This document shows positions 1 to 8,800 of a stretch of 64,000 bases of DNA, one piece after another (the stretch's first letter is position 1; the number at the start of each line of letters is the position of its first letter). The notes beneath the pieces were generated by a model. It searched no databases. It saw only the letters and a list, made by a program, of their open reading frames with translations, and was not told the origin of the DNA. The position numbers and the translations under genes were made by a program. The DNA is taken from contig JAPPDF010000030.1 in the NCBI GenBank assembly GCA_028875575.1, positions 1-64,000 on the forward strand, in the 5' to 3' direction. The stretch comes from Acidobacteriota bacterium. Lineage in GTDB: Bacteria; Acidobacteriota; Terriglobia; Versatilivoradales; Versatilivoraceae.

Positions 1-1913
1 CGCTCCAATCCAGCCGGCCCCTGCTGGTTTCCGCCCCGACAGGGATCGGCAAGACGGTGGCGGCGCTCTATGCCGCCCTGAGGTTCAGCCGCCGCCACGG
101 TCTGTCGGTGTTCTTTCTGACCTCCAAGACCACCCAGCAGCGCATTGTCGCAGACACGCTGAGCCTGTGGGACGAGGCGCGGAGCGAGGAGGATGGATCG
201 GGGCGTCCCTTCACCGGTCTGGTCCTCCGGTCCAAGGAGAAGATCTGCGCCAACGACGTGGTCTGCTGCCACCCCTCCCGCTGCGCCTACGCTCGAGACT
301 TCTACGGCAAGCTGGAGAGCAGCGACCTGAGGAGGAGCCTGGCGGACTTCACCGTGATCACCCCCGATCTGGTATACCAGAGAGCGGTGGAGAACGAAAT
401 CTGTCCCTTCGAACTGTCGGTGGAACTCTTGCCGGAAGCCGATCTGGTGCTGTGCGACTACAACTACCTCTACGATCCGCGAATCAGCCTCAAGCGCCGT
501 TTTTCCGGGGACAGCCGTGCGGCCGTGGTGATCATCGACGAAGCCCACAACCTGTATGGGCGGGCTCGAGACTACTACTCCCCCCGCCTGGACCTGGGAA
601 GGGTTCGCAGTCTCAAGAGGAAGATGCAGGCTCTTGCGGGCAAGGCGGATGCTGCCCAGGCGGCCATCGAGTTCGGGTCCAAGGAGAGAGCCGAGAATGC
701 CGGAGGAGAAGATGCCGGCTTCGCCCGGGACGTGGTGGACTGTCTGAACCGTTTGGAGTCCTACTTTGGAGAAGTGCGAGCCGACTTCCGAGAGAGTTCG
801 GAAGGGAACCCCTTTCCCGTCCGCCTGGACAGGTCCTTCTTTGACGATCTGGGGGGCCGCCTCCACGATCTGCTGCGCCGCTACCTGCTGAATCCGAAGC
901 GGCGTGCCGTTCCCCGCGGGGAGGACGAGTTCCTGGAAATGGCCCGCGGCCTGGAAGAGTTCCGCACCGTTCTGGAGATCGAGGGGGAGGAGTTTGTTCA
1001 TCTCTACGATGAGACCGGGAAGTCCGATCAGCTCCGCATCTTCTGTCTGAATCCCGCCCTGCAACTCCGGAAGCGGCATCGGTCCTTTCACTCGGTGGTG
1101 GCCATGTCGGCCACCCTGTCCCCGCTGGAATTCTACCGGGACGTTTTGGGTTTCGAGCCGGACGCCAGGCTGCTTTCCCTGCCTTCCCCCTTTCCCCCGG
1201 AGAATCGCAAGGTGGTGGTGGTTCCCGAAGTTTCCACCCGGTACCGGCACCGGGCGGAGACCGCCCCTCGGGTCGGGCGGATCATCGAGCGGGTGGTGGC
1301 CATCCGGCCGGGCAACTACCTGGCCTTTTTCCCCAGCTTCGAGTTCCTGGGCGCGGTTCGTTCCTTTCTCCGCCCGGAGGGCTATCGCCTGCTGGTTCAG
1401 AAGAGAACCATGGGCGACCATTCCCGCAACGCCCTGTTGGAGGAATTCGCCGGCGGCAGCCGGCCACACCTGTTGCTGGGGGTGCAAGGGGGGATATTCG
1501 CCGAGGGCGTCGACTATCCGGGAGATCTGGCCATCGGGGTCATCATCGTGGGGCCGGCACTTCCCCGGGTCGGCCGCGAGCTCGACCTCACGCGGCGGTA
1601 CTTTGAAGAGCAGTACGGCCGGGGCTTCGAGTACGCCTGCCTGTTCCCCGGGATGAACCGGGTGGTGCAGTCGGCGGGGCGAGTTATCCGCTCCGAGACC
1701 GATCGGGGAATCATCGTGCTCATCGGCCAGCGGTTCGGATACGAAAACTACATGAGCCTTTTCCCGGGGGATTGGTACGAGTCGTCGCCGGTCGAGCTGG
1801 TCTCCACGGCCTATGAGGCTGAATTGGTGCGGTTTTGGGGTGAGTGCCCGCCTGCAGCCGGTCCGGACCCGCTCCCCCCGCCGTCATTTGACAGCGGTGG
1901 GCGCATCGAATAG
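1..1913 (+). CDS. DinG/XPD-family ATP-dependent DNA helicase (5' end outside window)
   Basis: Superfamily 2 helicase that unwinds DNA with ATP. The reading frame is already open at base 3, so the start lies upstream. Walker A (PTGIGKT) is at 36-56 and the DEAH box (VVIIDEAHNL) near 525-554. Four cysteines between them (KIC, DVVCC, SRC, then ICPFE near 400) are arranged like the Fe-S cluster ligands of XPD/DinG helicases. Motif VI (QSAGRVIRS) is near 1670. Most of the core is present, and only a short N-terminal part is missing. The exact DinG or XPD subgroup cannot be settled by eye. Confidence 0.88.
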   Translation, partial: LQSSRPLLVSAPTGIGKTVAALYAALRFSRRHGLSVFFLTSKTTQQRIVADTLSLWDEARSEEDGSGRPFTGLVLRSKEKICANDVVCCHPSRCAYARDFYGKLESSDLRRSLADFTVITPDLVYQRAVENEICPFELSVELLPEADLVLCDYNYLYDPRISLKRRFSGDSRAAVVIIDEAHNLYGRARDYYSPRLDLGRVRSLKRKMQALAGKADAAQAAIEFGSKERAENAGGEDAGFARDVVDCLNRLESYFGEVRADFRESSEGNPFPVRLDRSFFDDLGGRLHDLLRRYLLNPKRRAVPRGEDEFLEMARGLEEFRTVLEIEGEEFVHLYDETGKSDQLRIFCLNPALQLRKRHRSFHSVVAMSATLSPLEFYRDVLGFEPDARLLSLPSPFPPENRKVVVVPEVSTRYRHRAETAPRVGRIIERVVAIRPGNYLAFFPSFEFLGAVRSFLRPEGYRLLVQKRTMGDHSRNALLEEFAGGSRPHLLLGVQGGIFAEGVDYPGDLAIGVIIVGPALPRVGRELDLTRRYFEEQYGRGFEYACLFPGMNRVVQSAGRVIRSETDRGIIVLIGQRFGYENYMSLFPGDWYESSPVELVSTAYEAELVRFWGECPPAAGPDPLPPPSFDSGGRIE

Positions 1914-1984
1914 GATTCAGCGTTTCTTTGGCAGCGCAGTCCCCCGGCCGCGGCCGGGTTCAGCCCATTATCGAGAGGCTCCGG

Positions 1985-2584
1985 ATGGCTGTGAGGAGAA
2001 TCGCCAGTACCGTGCTGCCGACCGCCCACGGCAACTTCGACCTGCTCGGTTACGAGGCCGGCACGGGCGGGGTCGCCAAGCCCTACGTGGTCTTGTACAA
2101 GGGTGCCCTCACGGCAGCATCGGCGCCGCTGGTTCGCATCCAGTCCCAGTGCCTGACCGGTGACGTCTTCGGCTCGATCCGATGCGACTGCGGCGAGCAG
2201 CTCAGGTTTGCCATGCAGAGGATTCAGGCGGAAGGGCAGGGAGTGATCATCTACCATCCGGAGGAGGGGAGAGGGATCGGGCTGCTCAACAAGTTGCGTG
2301 CCTACGAGCTTCAGGACCAGGGAATCGATACCGTGGAAGCCAACCACAGGTTGGGGTTCGATGCCGATCAGCGCGACTATTCCGTCTGCGCCGAGATCCT
2401 CAAGGATCTGGGTATTTCCCGGGTGCGGCTGCTCTCCAACAATCCCGGCAAGCTGAAGGCGTTGGAGGATGCCGGAGTCCGGGTCCCGCAGAGGATTCCT
2501 ATCGAGATATCTCCCCGAGGCTCTACCCGGAAATACCTCAAGACCAAGAAGGAGAAGCTGGGTCACTGGTTGAACCAGGTGTGA
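1985..2584 (+). CDS. ribA: GTP cyclohydrolase II
   Basis: Opens GTP to 2,5-diamino-6-ribosylamino-pyrimidinone phosphate, the first step of riboflavin synthesis. Zinc ligands Cys56, Cys67 and Cys69 lie in QCLTGD and RCDCG. The following HPEEGRGIGLLNKLRAYELQ stretch and the NHRLGF motif are family signatures. The frame is open from a TTG at 1928, but ATG 1985 (MAVRRIAST) aligns with the usual RibA N-terminus, giving 199 aa. It is a stand-alone enzyme, not fused to RibB. It follows the helicase by about 70 bases and may be cotranscribed with the TlpA-like gene. Confidence 0.93.
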   Translation: MAVRRIASTVLPTAHGNFDLLGYEAGTGGVAKPYVVLYKGALTAASAPLVRIQSQCLTGDVFGSIRCDCGEQLRFAMQRIQAEGQGVIIYHPEEGRGIGLLNKLRAYELQDQGIDTVEANHRLGFDADQRDYSVCAEILKDLGISRVRLLSNNPGKLKALEDAGVRVPQRIPIEISPRGSTRKYLKTKKEKLGHWLNQV

Positions 2585-2616
2585 GGTGAAGGAATAGGCG
2601 GTGTAGGAGAGAGCCG

Positions 2617-3168
2617 ATGGCCGGCAAACACGGCAGGGTCACTGCAAGTCGTTTCCTCCCAGGCCTGGCGGTTGCAAGTCTGGTCTGTCTGGTGCTGGCG
2701 GCCTGTTCCGGCTCCCGCTCCCCCTGCCTCCCCGGGATGGTGGCTCTCGACCGGCCGGCGCCGGAGTTCGCCGTACAGGACCGGGACGGCCAGGTGCACC
2801 GGCTGAGTGACTTCAAGGGCAAGGTGGTGCTGATCAACTTCTGGGCCACCTGGTGTCCTCCCTGTATCGAGGAAATGCCCTCCATGGAGTCGCTCCGCAA
2901 GGAGATCGACGAGACCCAATTGAAGATCATGGCCCTCAGCGTGGACGATTCCTGGGAACCGATCGACACCTTTCTGGTGAAATATTCCTTTGGTTTCGGA
3001 ATCTACGCGGACTTCCAGGAGAAAATCGCCAAACTCTACGGCACCCACATGGTTCCCGAGACCTATATCGTGGACAAGCAGGGCGTCATCCTGTGCAAGG
3101 TGACCGGGGACCGCGACTGGATGGACCCCGCCACCATCGCCTTCCTCAAGAGTCTGATCGCATCGTAG
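2617..3168 (+). CDS. TlpA-like thioredoxin-fold lipoprotein
   Basis: Predicted membrane-anchored thiol-disulfide oxidoreductase of 183 aa acting on the periplasmic side. A signal peptide ends in the lipobox LAAC with Cys30 as the lipidation site. The active site WCPPC (Cys80, Cys83) and the downstream VPETYIVD cis-proline loop are typical of the TlpA/ResA/AhpC-TSA group. ATG 2617 has AGGAGAG six bases upstream. Likely roles are cytochrome c maturation or general disulfide reduction, but no cytochrome gene is nearby to decide. Its last 23 bases overlap the convergent gene on the minus strand. Confidence 0.85.
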   Translation: MAGKHGRVTASRFLPGLAVASLVCLVLAACSGSRSPCLPGMVALDRPAPEFAVQDRDGQVHRLSDFKGKVVLINFWATWCPPCIEEMPSMESLRKEIDETQLKIMALSVDDSWEPIDTFLVKYSFGFGIYADFQEKIAKLYGTHMVPETYIVDKQGVILCKVTGDRDWMDPATIAFLKSLIAS

Positions 3169-4549
3169 CCTCTCCCGTCCCCAGGCCGGTTCCTCGCAGG
3201 CCGTCCGTCCCCAAACGACCGTCGGTGATCTGAAACAGGGCAGGAAACCTCGACTTCCAGCGCTGGTTGGCAGATGGAATGTACTGGCGGCTGTTGGCTT
3301 CAAGCGCGTGAACCCCGGGCAGATGCGCGGCCAGACCGGCGGAGTGGACCAGGGACAATCCCGGGCAGGTAAGGTCCTGAACGCAGAGGTAAGCCCCGTA
3401 CTTCCGGGCGGCCGCGGCCAGAAGCAGGGACTGGGATTGTCCCTTGCAGGTCTTCAGGGCCACTCCGCTGTAGCCGACTTCGCGGGCAAGCCGAAAGGAC
3501 TCCATGTCCACCAGGGCCTCGTCGGCCACCAGCGGAACCCTCCGGGCCGCCGGGTGCAGGCGGATCCTGGGAGGTCCGGCCAGATTGCGGGAGGTGGGCT
3601 GTTCGACGTATTGCAAACGGGCCGTCACTGACGGCGCCTGGTTCTCGATCTCTCGCAGGAAGTCCAGCAGGTAGTCCACGTCCCGGCATCCCTCATTGAA
3701 GTCCAGGGAGTACTTCCAATCCCGGAAATTCCGCTTTTCCTGGCTGACGCTCACCACCCGCTCGATATCCACCATTCGGTTCACGTCCAGGCGGAGGTCG
3801 CTCCCGTTCAACTTCACCTTGAAGTGGGTCAGGCCCTCGGCGGCAATCCATTCCGCCAGGGTTTGCGGCAGGCCGTCCTCCACCGCCGGGCCGCCATCAA
3901 GCGAATCGAGGGGATCGGAGGCGCCGACCGAGTGGTAAAGGTGCAGGTACGGGGCCGGGCTTTTCCGCAGGTAGCGATTCAGCCACTCCCCCTTGAAGTC
4001 TTCTCCCAGGTAGTAGCCGAGGTCCCGGCCCATGAACTCGGGGCCGTAGGCGTGGTAAGTGTTCACGCCGTTGACTTTCCCGAAGGCGTCGTGGATGGCC
4101 AGGTCGAATGGGCTGGCGACCACCAGAGCGCAGAGCTTGGGAATGGGTTCGGCCAATCGATTCTCGGTGCCGACCCGGGCGGCAACCCTGAGATAGAGCG
4201 GCTCCAGGCTGCGGTTGAGGTCGATGGGATGGGCCCTTCGGGGATGTTCGGCGGTGATGGAGGCGATCCGTTCTGCCAGCACTCGCATCGCTCGCAGTGA
4301 CTGATCGTGGGTGACCCGGGAGGAAGGGAAGGCCCAGGCGTTGCCCATCGGCATCGAACTCGCTCCCCTGGCCTGCCTGCCGTGCCCGTTCCTGACCAGG
4401 ACGGAGACATTCAAAAGGGTGAGGTGGGTGATGGTTCGACCGCCGAACTGGTAAGGCATGCGCAGTCGGAAGTCTTCGAAGTCGTGATCGACCTCCAGGA
4501 CGTGAATGTCGCTGGCCCGAGGGGAGGAGGGGGTCTTGGGGAGGGTCAC
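3146..4549 (-). CDS. enolase-superfamily protein (mandelate racemase/muconate lactonizing group)
   Basis: A roughly 467-aa enzyme of the enolase superfamily, which abstracts a proton alpha to a carboxylate using a bound divalent metal. Visible signatures are the KVKLNG lysines, metal ligands in LDFNEG, YVEQP and ADEAL, and a C-terminal barrel lysine in ALKTCKG. It is longer than typical members (about 350-400 aa), mainly at the N-terminus. Substrate unknown. It lies 11 bases after rapZ, so the two are probably cotranscribed. GTG 4549 is preferred over TTG 4555 because GAGGGAA then sits six bases upstream. Confidence 0.72.
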   Translation of the reverse strand: MTLPKTPSSPRASDIHVLEVDHDFEDFRLRMPYQFGGRTITHLTLLNVSVLVRNGHGRQARGASSMPMGNAWAFPSSRVTHDQSLRAMRVLAERIASITAEHPRRAHPIDLNRSLEPLYLRVAARVGTENRLAEPIPKLCALVVASPFDLAIHDAFGKVNGVNTYHAYGPEFMGRDLGYYLGEDFKGEWLNRYLRKSPAPYLHLYHSVGASDPLDSLDGGPAVEDGLPQTLAEWIAAEGLTHFKVKLNGSDLRLDVNRMVDIERVVSVSQEKRNFRDWKYSLDFNEGCRDVDYLLDFLREIENQAPSVTARLQYVEQPTSRNLAGPPRIRLHPAARRVPLVADEALVDMESFRLAREVGYSGVALKTCKGQSQSLLLAAAARKYGAYLCVQDLTCPGLSLVHSAGLAAHLPGVHALEANSRQYIPSANQRWKSRFPALFQITDGRLGTDGLRGTGLGTGEATMRSDS

Positions 4550-4560
4550 GAACAATTCCC

Positions 4561-5427
4561 TCAGGAAAGCGCCAGATCGCGATGGAGCACCTTGGCGGTG
4601 TAACCCTTCAGGTTCAGCATCCCGCCGATCTGGTTGGCTATCGCGACCGATCGGTGCCGGCCTCCGGTGCAGCCGAATGCGATGGTCAGATAGCTCTTGC
4701 CCTCGATGGCGTAGTTGGGAATCAGGAACAGGAACAGGTCCTCCAGGCGTTGGAGAAACTGCCGGGTCTGATCGAATGATTGAACGTAAGAGGCCACGGC
4801 CGGGTCGTTCCCGTTCTTGGGCTTGAGATTGGGCACGAAGTTGGGATTGGGCAGAAAGCGGACGTCGAAGACCAGGTCGGCCTCGGCGGGCAGGCCGTGC
4901 TTGAACCCGAAGCTGACCAGTGAAATGAGGAGGGCCGTCGAGTCCCGCTCCTGGAACTTGTCGACCATAAATCGCCTCAGTTCGTGAACGTTGAAAGGGC
5001 TGGTGTCGATGACCTGGTCGGCCAGTTTCCTCAAGGGAGCCAAACGGCGTCGCTCTTCGGCCAGGGCGGAGGCAATGGGCTCGTCTCCCTTGAGCGGATG
5101 CGGCCGGCGGGTCTCGCTGTAGCGACGGATCAGGGAGCCGGGAGTGGCCTCCAGATAGACCAGGGTGATGGCCAGGGACGTCTTCTTCAGGCTTTCGAAA
5201 AGCTGCGGGAACCGGGCCAGTTCGTCGCCCTCGCGCACGTCGATCACGATGGCGGCGCGCTTGATTTGCGCCCGGGCCTGGTTGCAGAGCTCGGCGAACT
5301 TGGGAATCAGCTCCAGGGGGAGATTGTCGACGCAGAAATACCCCATGTCCTCAAAGGCCTTCAGGACCGTATCTTTGCCGGATCCGCTCAGACCCGTGAT
5401 GATGACAAAGGGACTTCCGGCTTGCAT
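4561..5427 (-). CDS. rapZ: RapZ/YvcJ-type nucleotide- and RNA-binding adapter
   Basis: P-loop protein of 288 aa. In enterobacteria RapZ guides RNase E to the GlmZ small RNA and so sets glucosamine-6-phosphate synthesis; that role is not established here. Walker A is GLSGSGKDT at residues 12-20. The C-terminal domain carries the conserved GCTGGRHRSV motif. ATG 5427 is the first base block outside a repeat element whose end begins at 5428, so its ribosome binding site (AGGA about six bases upstream) lies inside that element. In relatives the gene sits in the rpoN-hpf operon; here 517 bases separate it from hpf. Confidence 0.92.
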   Translation of the reverse strand: MQAGSPFVIITGLSGSGKDTVLKAFEDMGYFCVDNLPLELIPKFAELCNQARAQIKRAAIVIDVREGDELARFPQLFESLKKTSLAITLVYLEATPGSLIRRYSETRRPHPLKGDEPIASALAEERRRLAPLRKLADQVIDTSPFNVHELRRFMVDKFQERDSTALLISLVSFGFKHGLPAEADLVFDVRFLPNPNFVPNLKPKNGNDPAVASYVQSFDQTRQFLQRLEDLFLFLIPNYAIEGKSYLTIAFGCTGGRHRSVAIANQIGGMLNLKGYTAKVLHRDLALS

Positions 5428-5700
5428 CGAGTGTCCTATCCCAGAAATACGCTTACCATCGCCGATGGAGGTTCCACCGGGAAACGGTCGGTAGGAGAGG
5501 CCCGTTGCGTTTCACACAACAAGCACCTTCTTGCTACCCCCATTGAGAACCTCCATCGGCCCTCCGGGTTCGGGCGGAACGGCGCCGTCTCCGTCGTCGC
5601 TCCTCCTCGCAATGAATCGCATTGGCTCGTCATCGCTCCTGGAATCCGGCGCCGTTGCGCTCCGAAAGATCGCAACCCTATTCCTGGGACAGAGCACGAG
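5428..5700. repeat. Family A element, copy A1 (MITE-like, about 273 bp)
   Basis: Imperfect terminal inverted repeats of about 33 bases: left TGTCCTATCCCAGAAATA, right ending CCTGGGACAGAGCAC. Both ends are bordered by CGAG (5428-5431 and 5697-5700), possibly a 4-bp target duplication. The interior aligns along its length with A2 at 14437 and contains paired arms around CGATGGAGGTTC and GGCGCCGTTGCGC, so it could fold into large hairpins. No coding potential. It directly touches the rapZ start codon. Confidence 0.82.
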
Positions 5701-5948
5701 CCCGCATTTCTCACCAGGGGGCATGATCATGGCGCAGGAATTTTCCCGTCAGCGCGTGCTCGCGACCGAAGAGCGTAGCGGTCACTACGGTCGAGGGAGC
5801 CTGTGCGCGCTGAATGGAAAAGGACCAGTCAGGGCATGCCCAGCGCCGTCTGTTACCTGCAAGCCCTTACCATGGAGCCAATCAAGGTACTGAAAGATAA
5901 ACTCCCGTTCGTCATGCTACCAGCGACCTGGTGAGAATTGCGGTCTAG
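5697..5948. repeat. Family B element, copy B2 (MITE-like, about 252 bp)
   Basis: Terminal inverted repeats of 22 bases (left AGCCCGCATTTCTCACCAGG, right CCTGGTGAGAATTGCGGTCT) match copy B1 at 14191, which lies in the opposite orientation. It shares the 4-bp border CGAG with A1. The hpf stop codon (5945-5947) lies inside its right-hand repeat. An internal hairpin region near 5745-5825 corresponds to the one in B1. Confidence 0.8.
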
Positions 5949-6469
5949 GGTTCAATCAGCCCGAAGTTGCCGTCCTTGCGCTTGTAGAGGACGTTGACTT
6001 TCTCGGACTCGGCGTTTCGGAAAACCAGGAAATTGCCGTTGCCGCCGTTGACTTCCTGGACGGCCTCCTCGACGGTCATGGGCTTGGCGGCGACAGAGGT
6101 TGACTTGATGACCCGTGGGGCTTGCGACGGGGGCCGGTTCGAGCTCGGGGAGTTGGTGGTCGGGCGGGAGGCGGGGTGGCGCTTTCTGGTGAGTTTCTTT
6201 CCCTTGTGCTTCAAGGCCTGGCGTTCGGCCTTTTCCAGCACGGCGTTTATGGAGGCGTGCATGTCGTTGGTTTCTTCAAGTCCGTTGATGTCCAGGGATC
6301 TGGAATGCAAATGGATCTCCGCGATTTGCCGGTGCTTTTGTACCGTCAGGGTCATGTGAACGTGGATGGCTTCACCCAGAATCTTGCGGATCTTCCTGAG
6401 GTGCCCCTCGGTGAAATCCCGCAGCGCAGGAGTGACTTCAATGTTTCGCCCCGTATATGCCACTTGCAT
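5945..6469 (-). CDS. hpf: ribosome hibernation-promoting factor, long form
   Basis: Binds the 30S decoding region and, in the long form, dimerises 70S ribosomes into inactive 100S particles. The N-terminal domain (residues 1-105) opens MQVAYTGRNIEVTPALRDF, followed by a Pro/Ser-rich linker and the C-terminal dimerisation domain ending YKRKDGNFGLIEP. ATG 6469 fits the family and has GGAGAAGA about seven bases upstream; the longer open frame to 6616 overlaps rpoN and is not needed. 174 aa. The stop codon falls inside element B2, so the last residues may have been trimmed by its insertion. Confidence 0.92.
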   Translation of the reverse strand: MQVAYTGRNIEVTPALRDFTEGHLRKIRKILGEAIHVHMTLTVQKHRQIAEIHLHSRSLDINGLEETNDMHASINAVLEKAERQALKHKGKKLTRKRHPASRPTTNSPSSNRPPSQAPRVIKSTSVAAKPMTVEEAVQEVNGGNGNFLVFRNAESEKVNVLYKRKDGNFGLIEP

Positions 6470-6563
6470 CGGGTCTTCTCCAGTGACTCGCCCGTGCCTG
6501 CTTCTCATTTGGAGCCGCCCGCTCCACCCGTGAGGAGCTGAGGGCGGCACCGCGGCGGGCGGC

Positions 6564-8063
6564 TCATTTATTGGCCTGTGCCGACTTGGGACGCGAGAGC
6601 GAATTCGTTCTGACACGGCGCTGATGAGTGCTCAGGATCTTCAGGTCTTCGCGGTACTTGGCCACGGTTCTCCGGGTGACCATGATACCTTCGCCGTTCA
6701 GTCTCCGCGTGATCTGCTCATCGGTCAGCGGCCTGGTCGGGTCTTCTTCCTGAATGAGCTGCTTGACTCTGCGTCGAGCAGTGGTCAGCGGAATGAGAGT
6801 CCCGGCAGGTCCTTGAACCCCCTCGGAAAAGAAAAAACGCAGCTCGTAGACCCCCTGAGGGGTTTGGGCGTACTTGTCGGCCACCGCCCGGCTGACAGTC
6901 GAGGGGTGGACGCCCACTTCTTCGGCGACCTCCTTGATCATCATGGGCCTCAGATGGTCGAGGCCGCGGTCCAGAAAGTCGGTTTGCCGCCGCACGATGG
7001 ACTCGCAGACGCGAATGATGGTCCGCTTGCGCTGTTCGACGTTCCTGATGAAGCGGAGAGCGGAGGAATAGCGCTCTTTCACGTACTCCAGGCCTTCCTT
7101 GGAAATACCGCCCCGGCTGATCACTCTCCGGTAGCGCCCGGACACGCGCAATTGCGGCAGGTCGTCCTCGTTGACACTCACCGAATAGCCGTTCTCACCC
7201 TTGACGATGAACACGTCCGGCTCGACGACCCGGGTCTCCGGCTTGTTGTAGCGCTGACCCGGCCGAGGGTCGAGATCCTTGATGACCCCTATATGGGACA
7301 GAACCTGCTCGAGCGGCTTGTTCAGCGCTCTGGCAATTTCCGCGTAATGCTTGTTTTGCAGCCGCTTCAGGTGATTGCTGACGATCTCGATGGCGACGGA
7401 CTGGTTCCCGGGCAGATGCTTCAACTGTATCAGCAGGCATTCCTGCACGTCTCGTGCTCCAACGCCTGCCGGATCGAAGGTCTGGATCAGCTGCAGGGCG
7501 CCGGCGATTTCCCCGGCGTTATGATTGCCGGTAGCGGAAATTTCTTCGATGTCCGCCGTCAGATACCCGTCCCGGTTGAGGTTGCCGATGATGGAGGCGG
7601 CCGCGTTGCGGACGGGCTCCGGGGCCACCGACAGGCTCAGTTGCCACTGCAGGTGGTCGCAGAGGTTGGTGGGTTCTGCCAGAAAGTTCTCAAAGGCAGG
7701 ACGTTCGGCGACCTCGCCCGATAACTGGGTGCGATAGCCGGGATCCAGGTAGTCGTCGAAAAAGCTTCCAAAGTCGATGTGTTCAAAGGGATCGCTGGGC
7801 TCTCCGTTCTGGGAGTCGGTGATCTCGATGATCTCCTTGTCGGCGGGGTCGGATGCCCGCTCCTCCCCGGTGGGACCGTCCTCGTTCGAGTCCGTGAGCT
7901 CGGTGGCTTCTTCCAGCACCGGATTTTCCATCAGTTCCTGGGAGATCATTTCCGCAAGTTCGAGTTTATTGAGGGCCAGGACGCTGACCATCTGAACCAG
8001 GCTGGGGGTCAGCACCTGCTTTTGGGTGGGTTTGAGGTTGAGCCGCTGCTCCAGGAAAGCCAT
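6564..8063 (-). CDS. rpoN: RNA polymerase sigma-54 factor
   Basis: Alternative sigma factor for -24/-12 promoters that need activator ATPases. 499 aa, a normal length. The Gln/Leu-rich region I (residues 1-50) opens MAFLEQRLNLKPTQKQVLTPSL, followed by an acidic region II, the core-binding domain, a helix-turn-helix (HPSTVSRAVADKY) and the RpoN box VTRRTVAKYRE near the C-terminus. No activator gene and no convincing GG-N10-GC promoter was seen in the window. It lies six bases after lptB, in the recJ-lptC-lptB-rpoN-hpf series. Confidence 0.96.
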   Translation of the reverse strand: MAFLEQRLNLKPTQKQVLTPSLVQMVSVLALNKLELAEMISQELMENPVLEEATELTDSNEDGPTGEERASDPADKEIIEITDSQNGEPSDPFEHIDFGSFFDDYLDPGYRTQLSGEVAERPAFENFLAEPTNLCDHLQWQLSLSVAPEPVRNAAASIIGNLNRDGYLTADIEEISATGNHNAGEIAGALQLIQTFDPAGVGARDVQECLLIQLKHLPGNQSVAIEIVSNHLKRLQNKHYAEIARALNKPLEQVLSHIGVIKDLDPRPGQRYNKPETRVVEPDVFIVKGENGYSVSVNEDDLPQLRVSGRYRRVISRGGISKEGLEYVKERYSSALRFIRNVEQRKRTIIRVCESIVRRQTDFLDRGLDHLRPMMIKEVAEEVGVHPSTVSRAVADKYAQTPQGVYELRFFFSEGVQGPAGTLIPLTTARRRVKQLIQEEDPTRPLTDEQITRRLNGEGIMVTRRTVAKYREDLKILSTHQRRVRTNSLSRPKSAQANK

Positions 8064-8068
8064 GGCGG

Positions 8069-8794
8069 TTATTCCAAGCGAAAGTTTTCTCCCAGGTACA
8101 ATCGCTTCACCTCTTGATTCAAGGCCAACTCCTGGGGAGTCCCTGCCTGCAGGATCTTTCCGTCATTGATGATGTAGGCGCGATCCGTCACTCTGAGGAT
8201 TTCCCGAACGTTGTGGTCGGTAATCAGGACCCCGATACCCTTGGCGCGCAGCCGATTGACGATGCGCTGAATGTCCAGCACCGCAATCGGATCGATTCCG
8301 GCGAAGGGCTCATCCAAAAGAATGAACGACGGAGAGATGACCAGCGAACGGGCGATCTCGACCCGCCGCCTTTCCCCGCCCGAAAGCGCATCGCCGAGGT
8401 TCTTGCGCACATGGATCAGTCCCAGCTCTTCAATCAGGTCATCCAGCCGTTTCCGCCTCTGAGCCCTGGTGTAGGGAAGCGTCTCCAGGATGGCCAGGAT
8501 GTTGTCGTCAACCGACAGCTTGCGGAAGACGGAAGGCTCCTGAGGCAGATAGCTGATACCGCTCCTGGCCCGGAGGTACATGGGCAGATCGGTAATCTCT
8601 CTGCCATCCAGGAATACCTGCCCCCGGTCGGGAGACGTGAGCCCCACCAGGATGTAGAAGGTGGTTGTCTTTCCGGCTCCATTGGGTCCAAGGAGCCCGA
8701 CCACTTCTCCCTGACGGATCCTGAGCGTGACGTCGTTCACAACCCGTCTGCCCTTGTAGGACTTGACCAGGTTGGCCGCTTTCAAGACTTGCAT
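8069..8794 (-). CDS. lptB: LPS export ABC transporter ATP-binding protein
   Basis: ATPase that powers extraction of lipopolysaccharide from the inner membrane with LptFG. 241 aa with Walker [10 protein letters not shown] near residue 36, signature [12 protein letters not shown], Walker B FILLDEPF and an H-loop in ITDHNV. The family-typical Q-loop region [15 protein letters not shown] is clear. It starts at ATG 8794, seven bases after the lptC/A-like gene, consistent with translational coupling. Its partners lptFG and lptD are not in the window. Confidence 0.96.
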   Translation of the reverse strand: MQVLKAANLVKSYKGRRVVNDVTLRIRQGEVVGLLGPNGAGKTTTFYILVGLTSPDRGQVFLDGREITDLPMYLRARSGISYLPQEPSVFRKLSVDDNILAILETLPYTRAQRRKRLDDLIEELGLIHVRKNLGDALSGGERRRVEIARSLVISPSFILLDEPFAGIDPIAVLDIQRIVNRLRAKGIGVLITDHNVREILRVTDRAYIINDGKILQAGTPQELALNQEVKRLYLGENFRLE

Positions 8795-8800
8795 CCTGGC

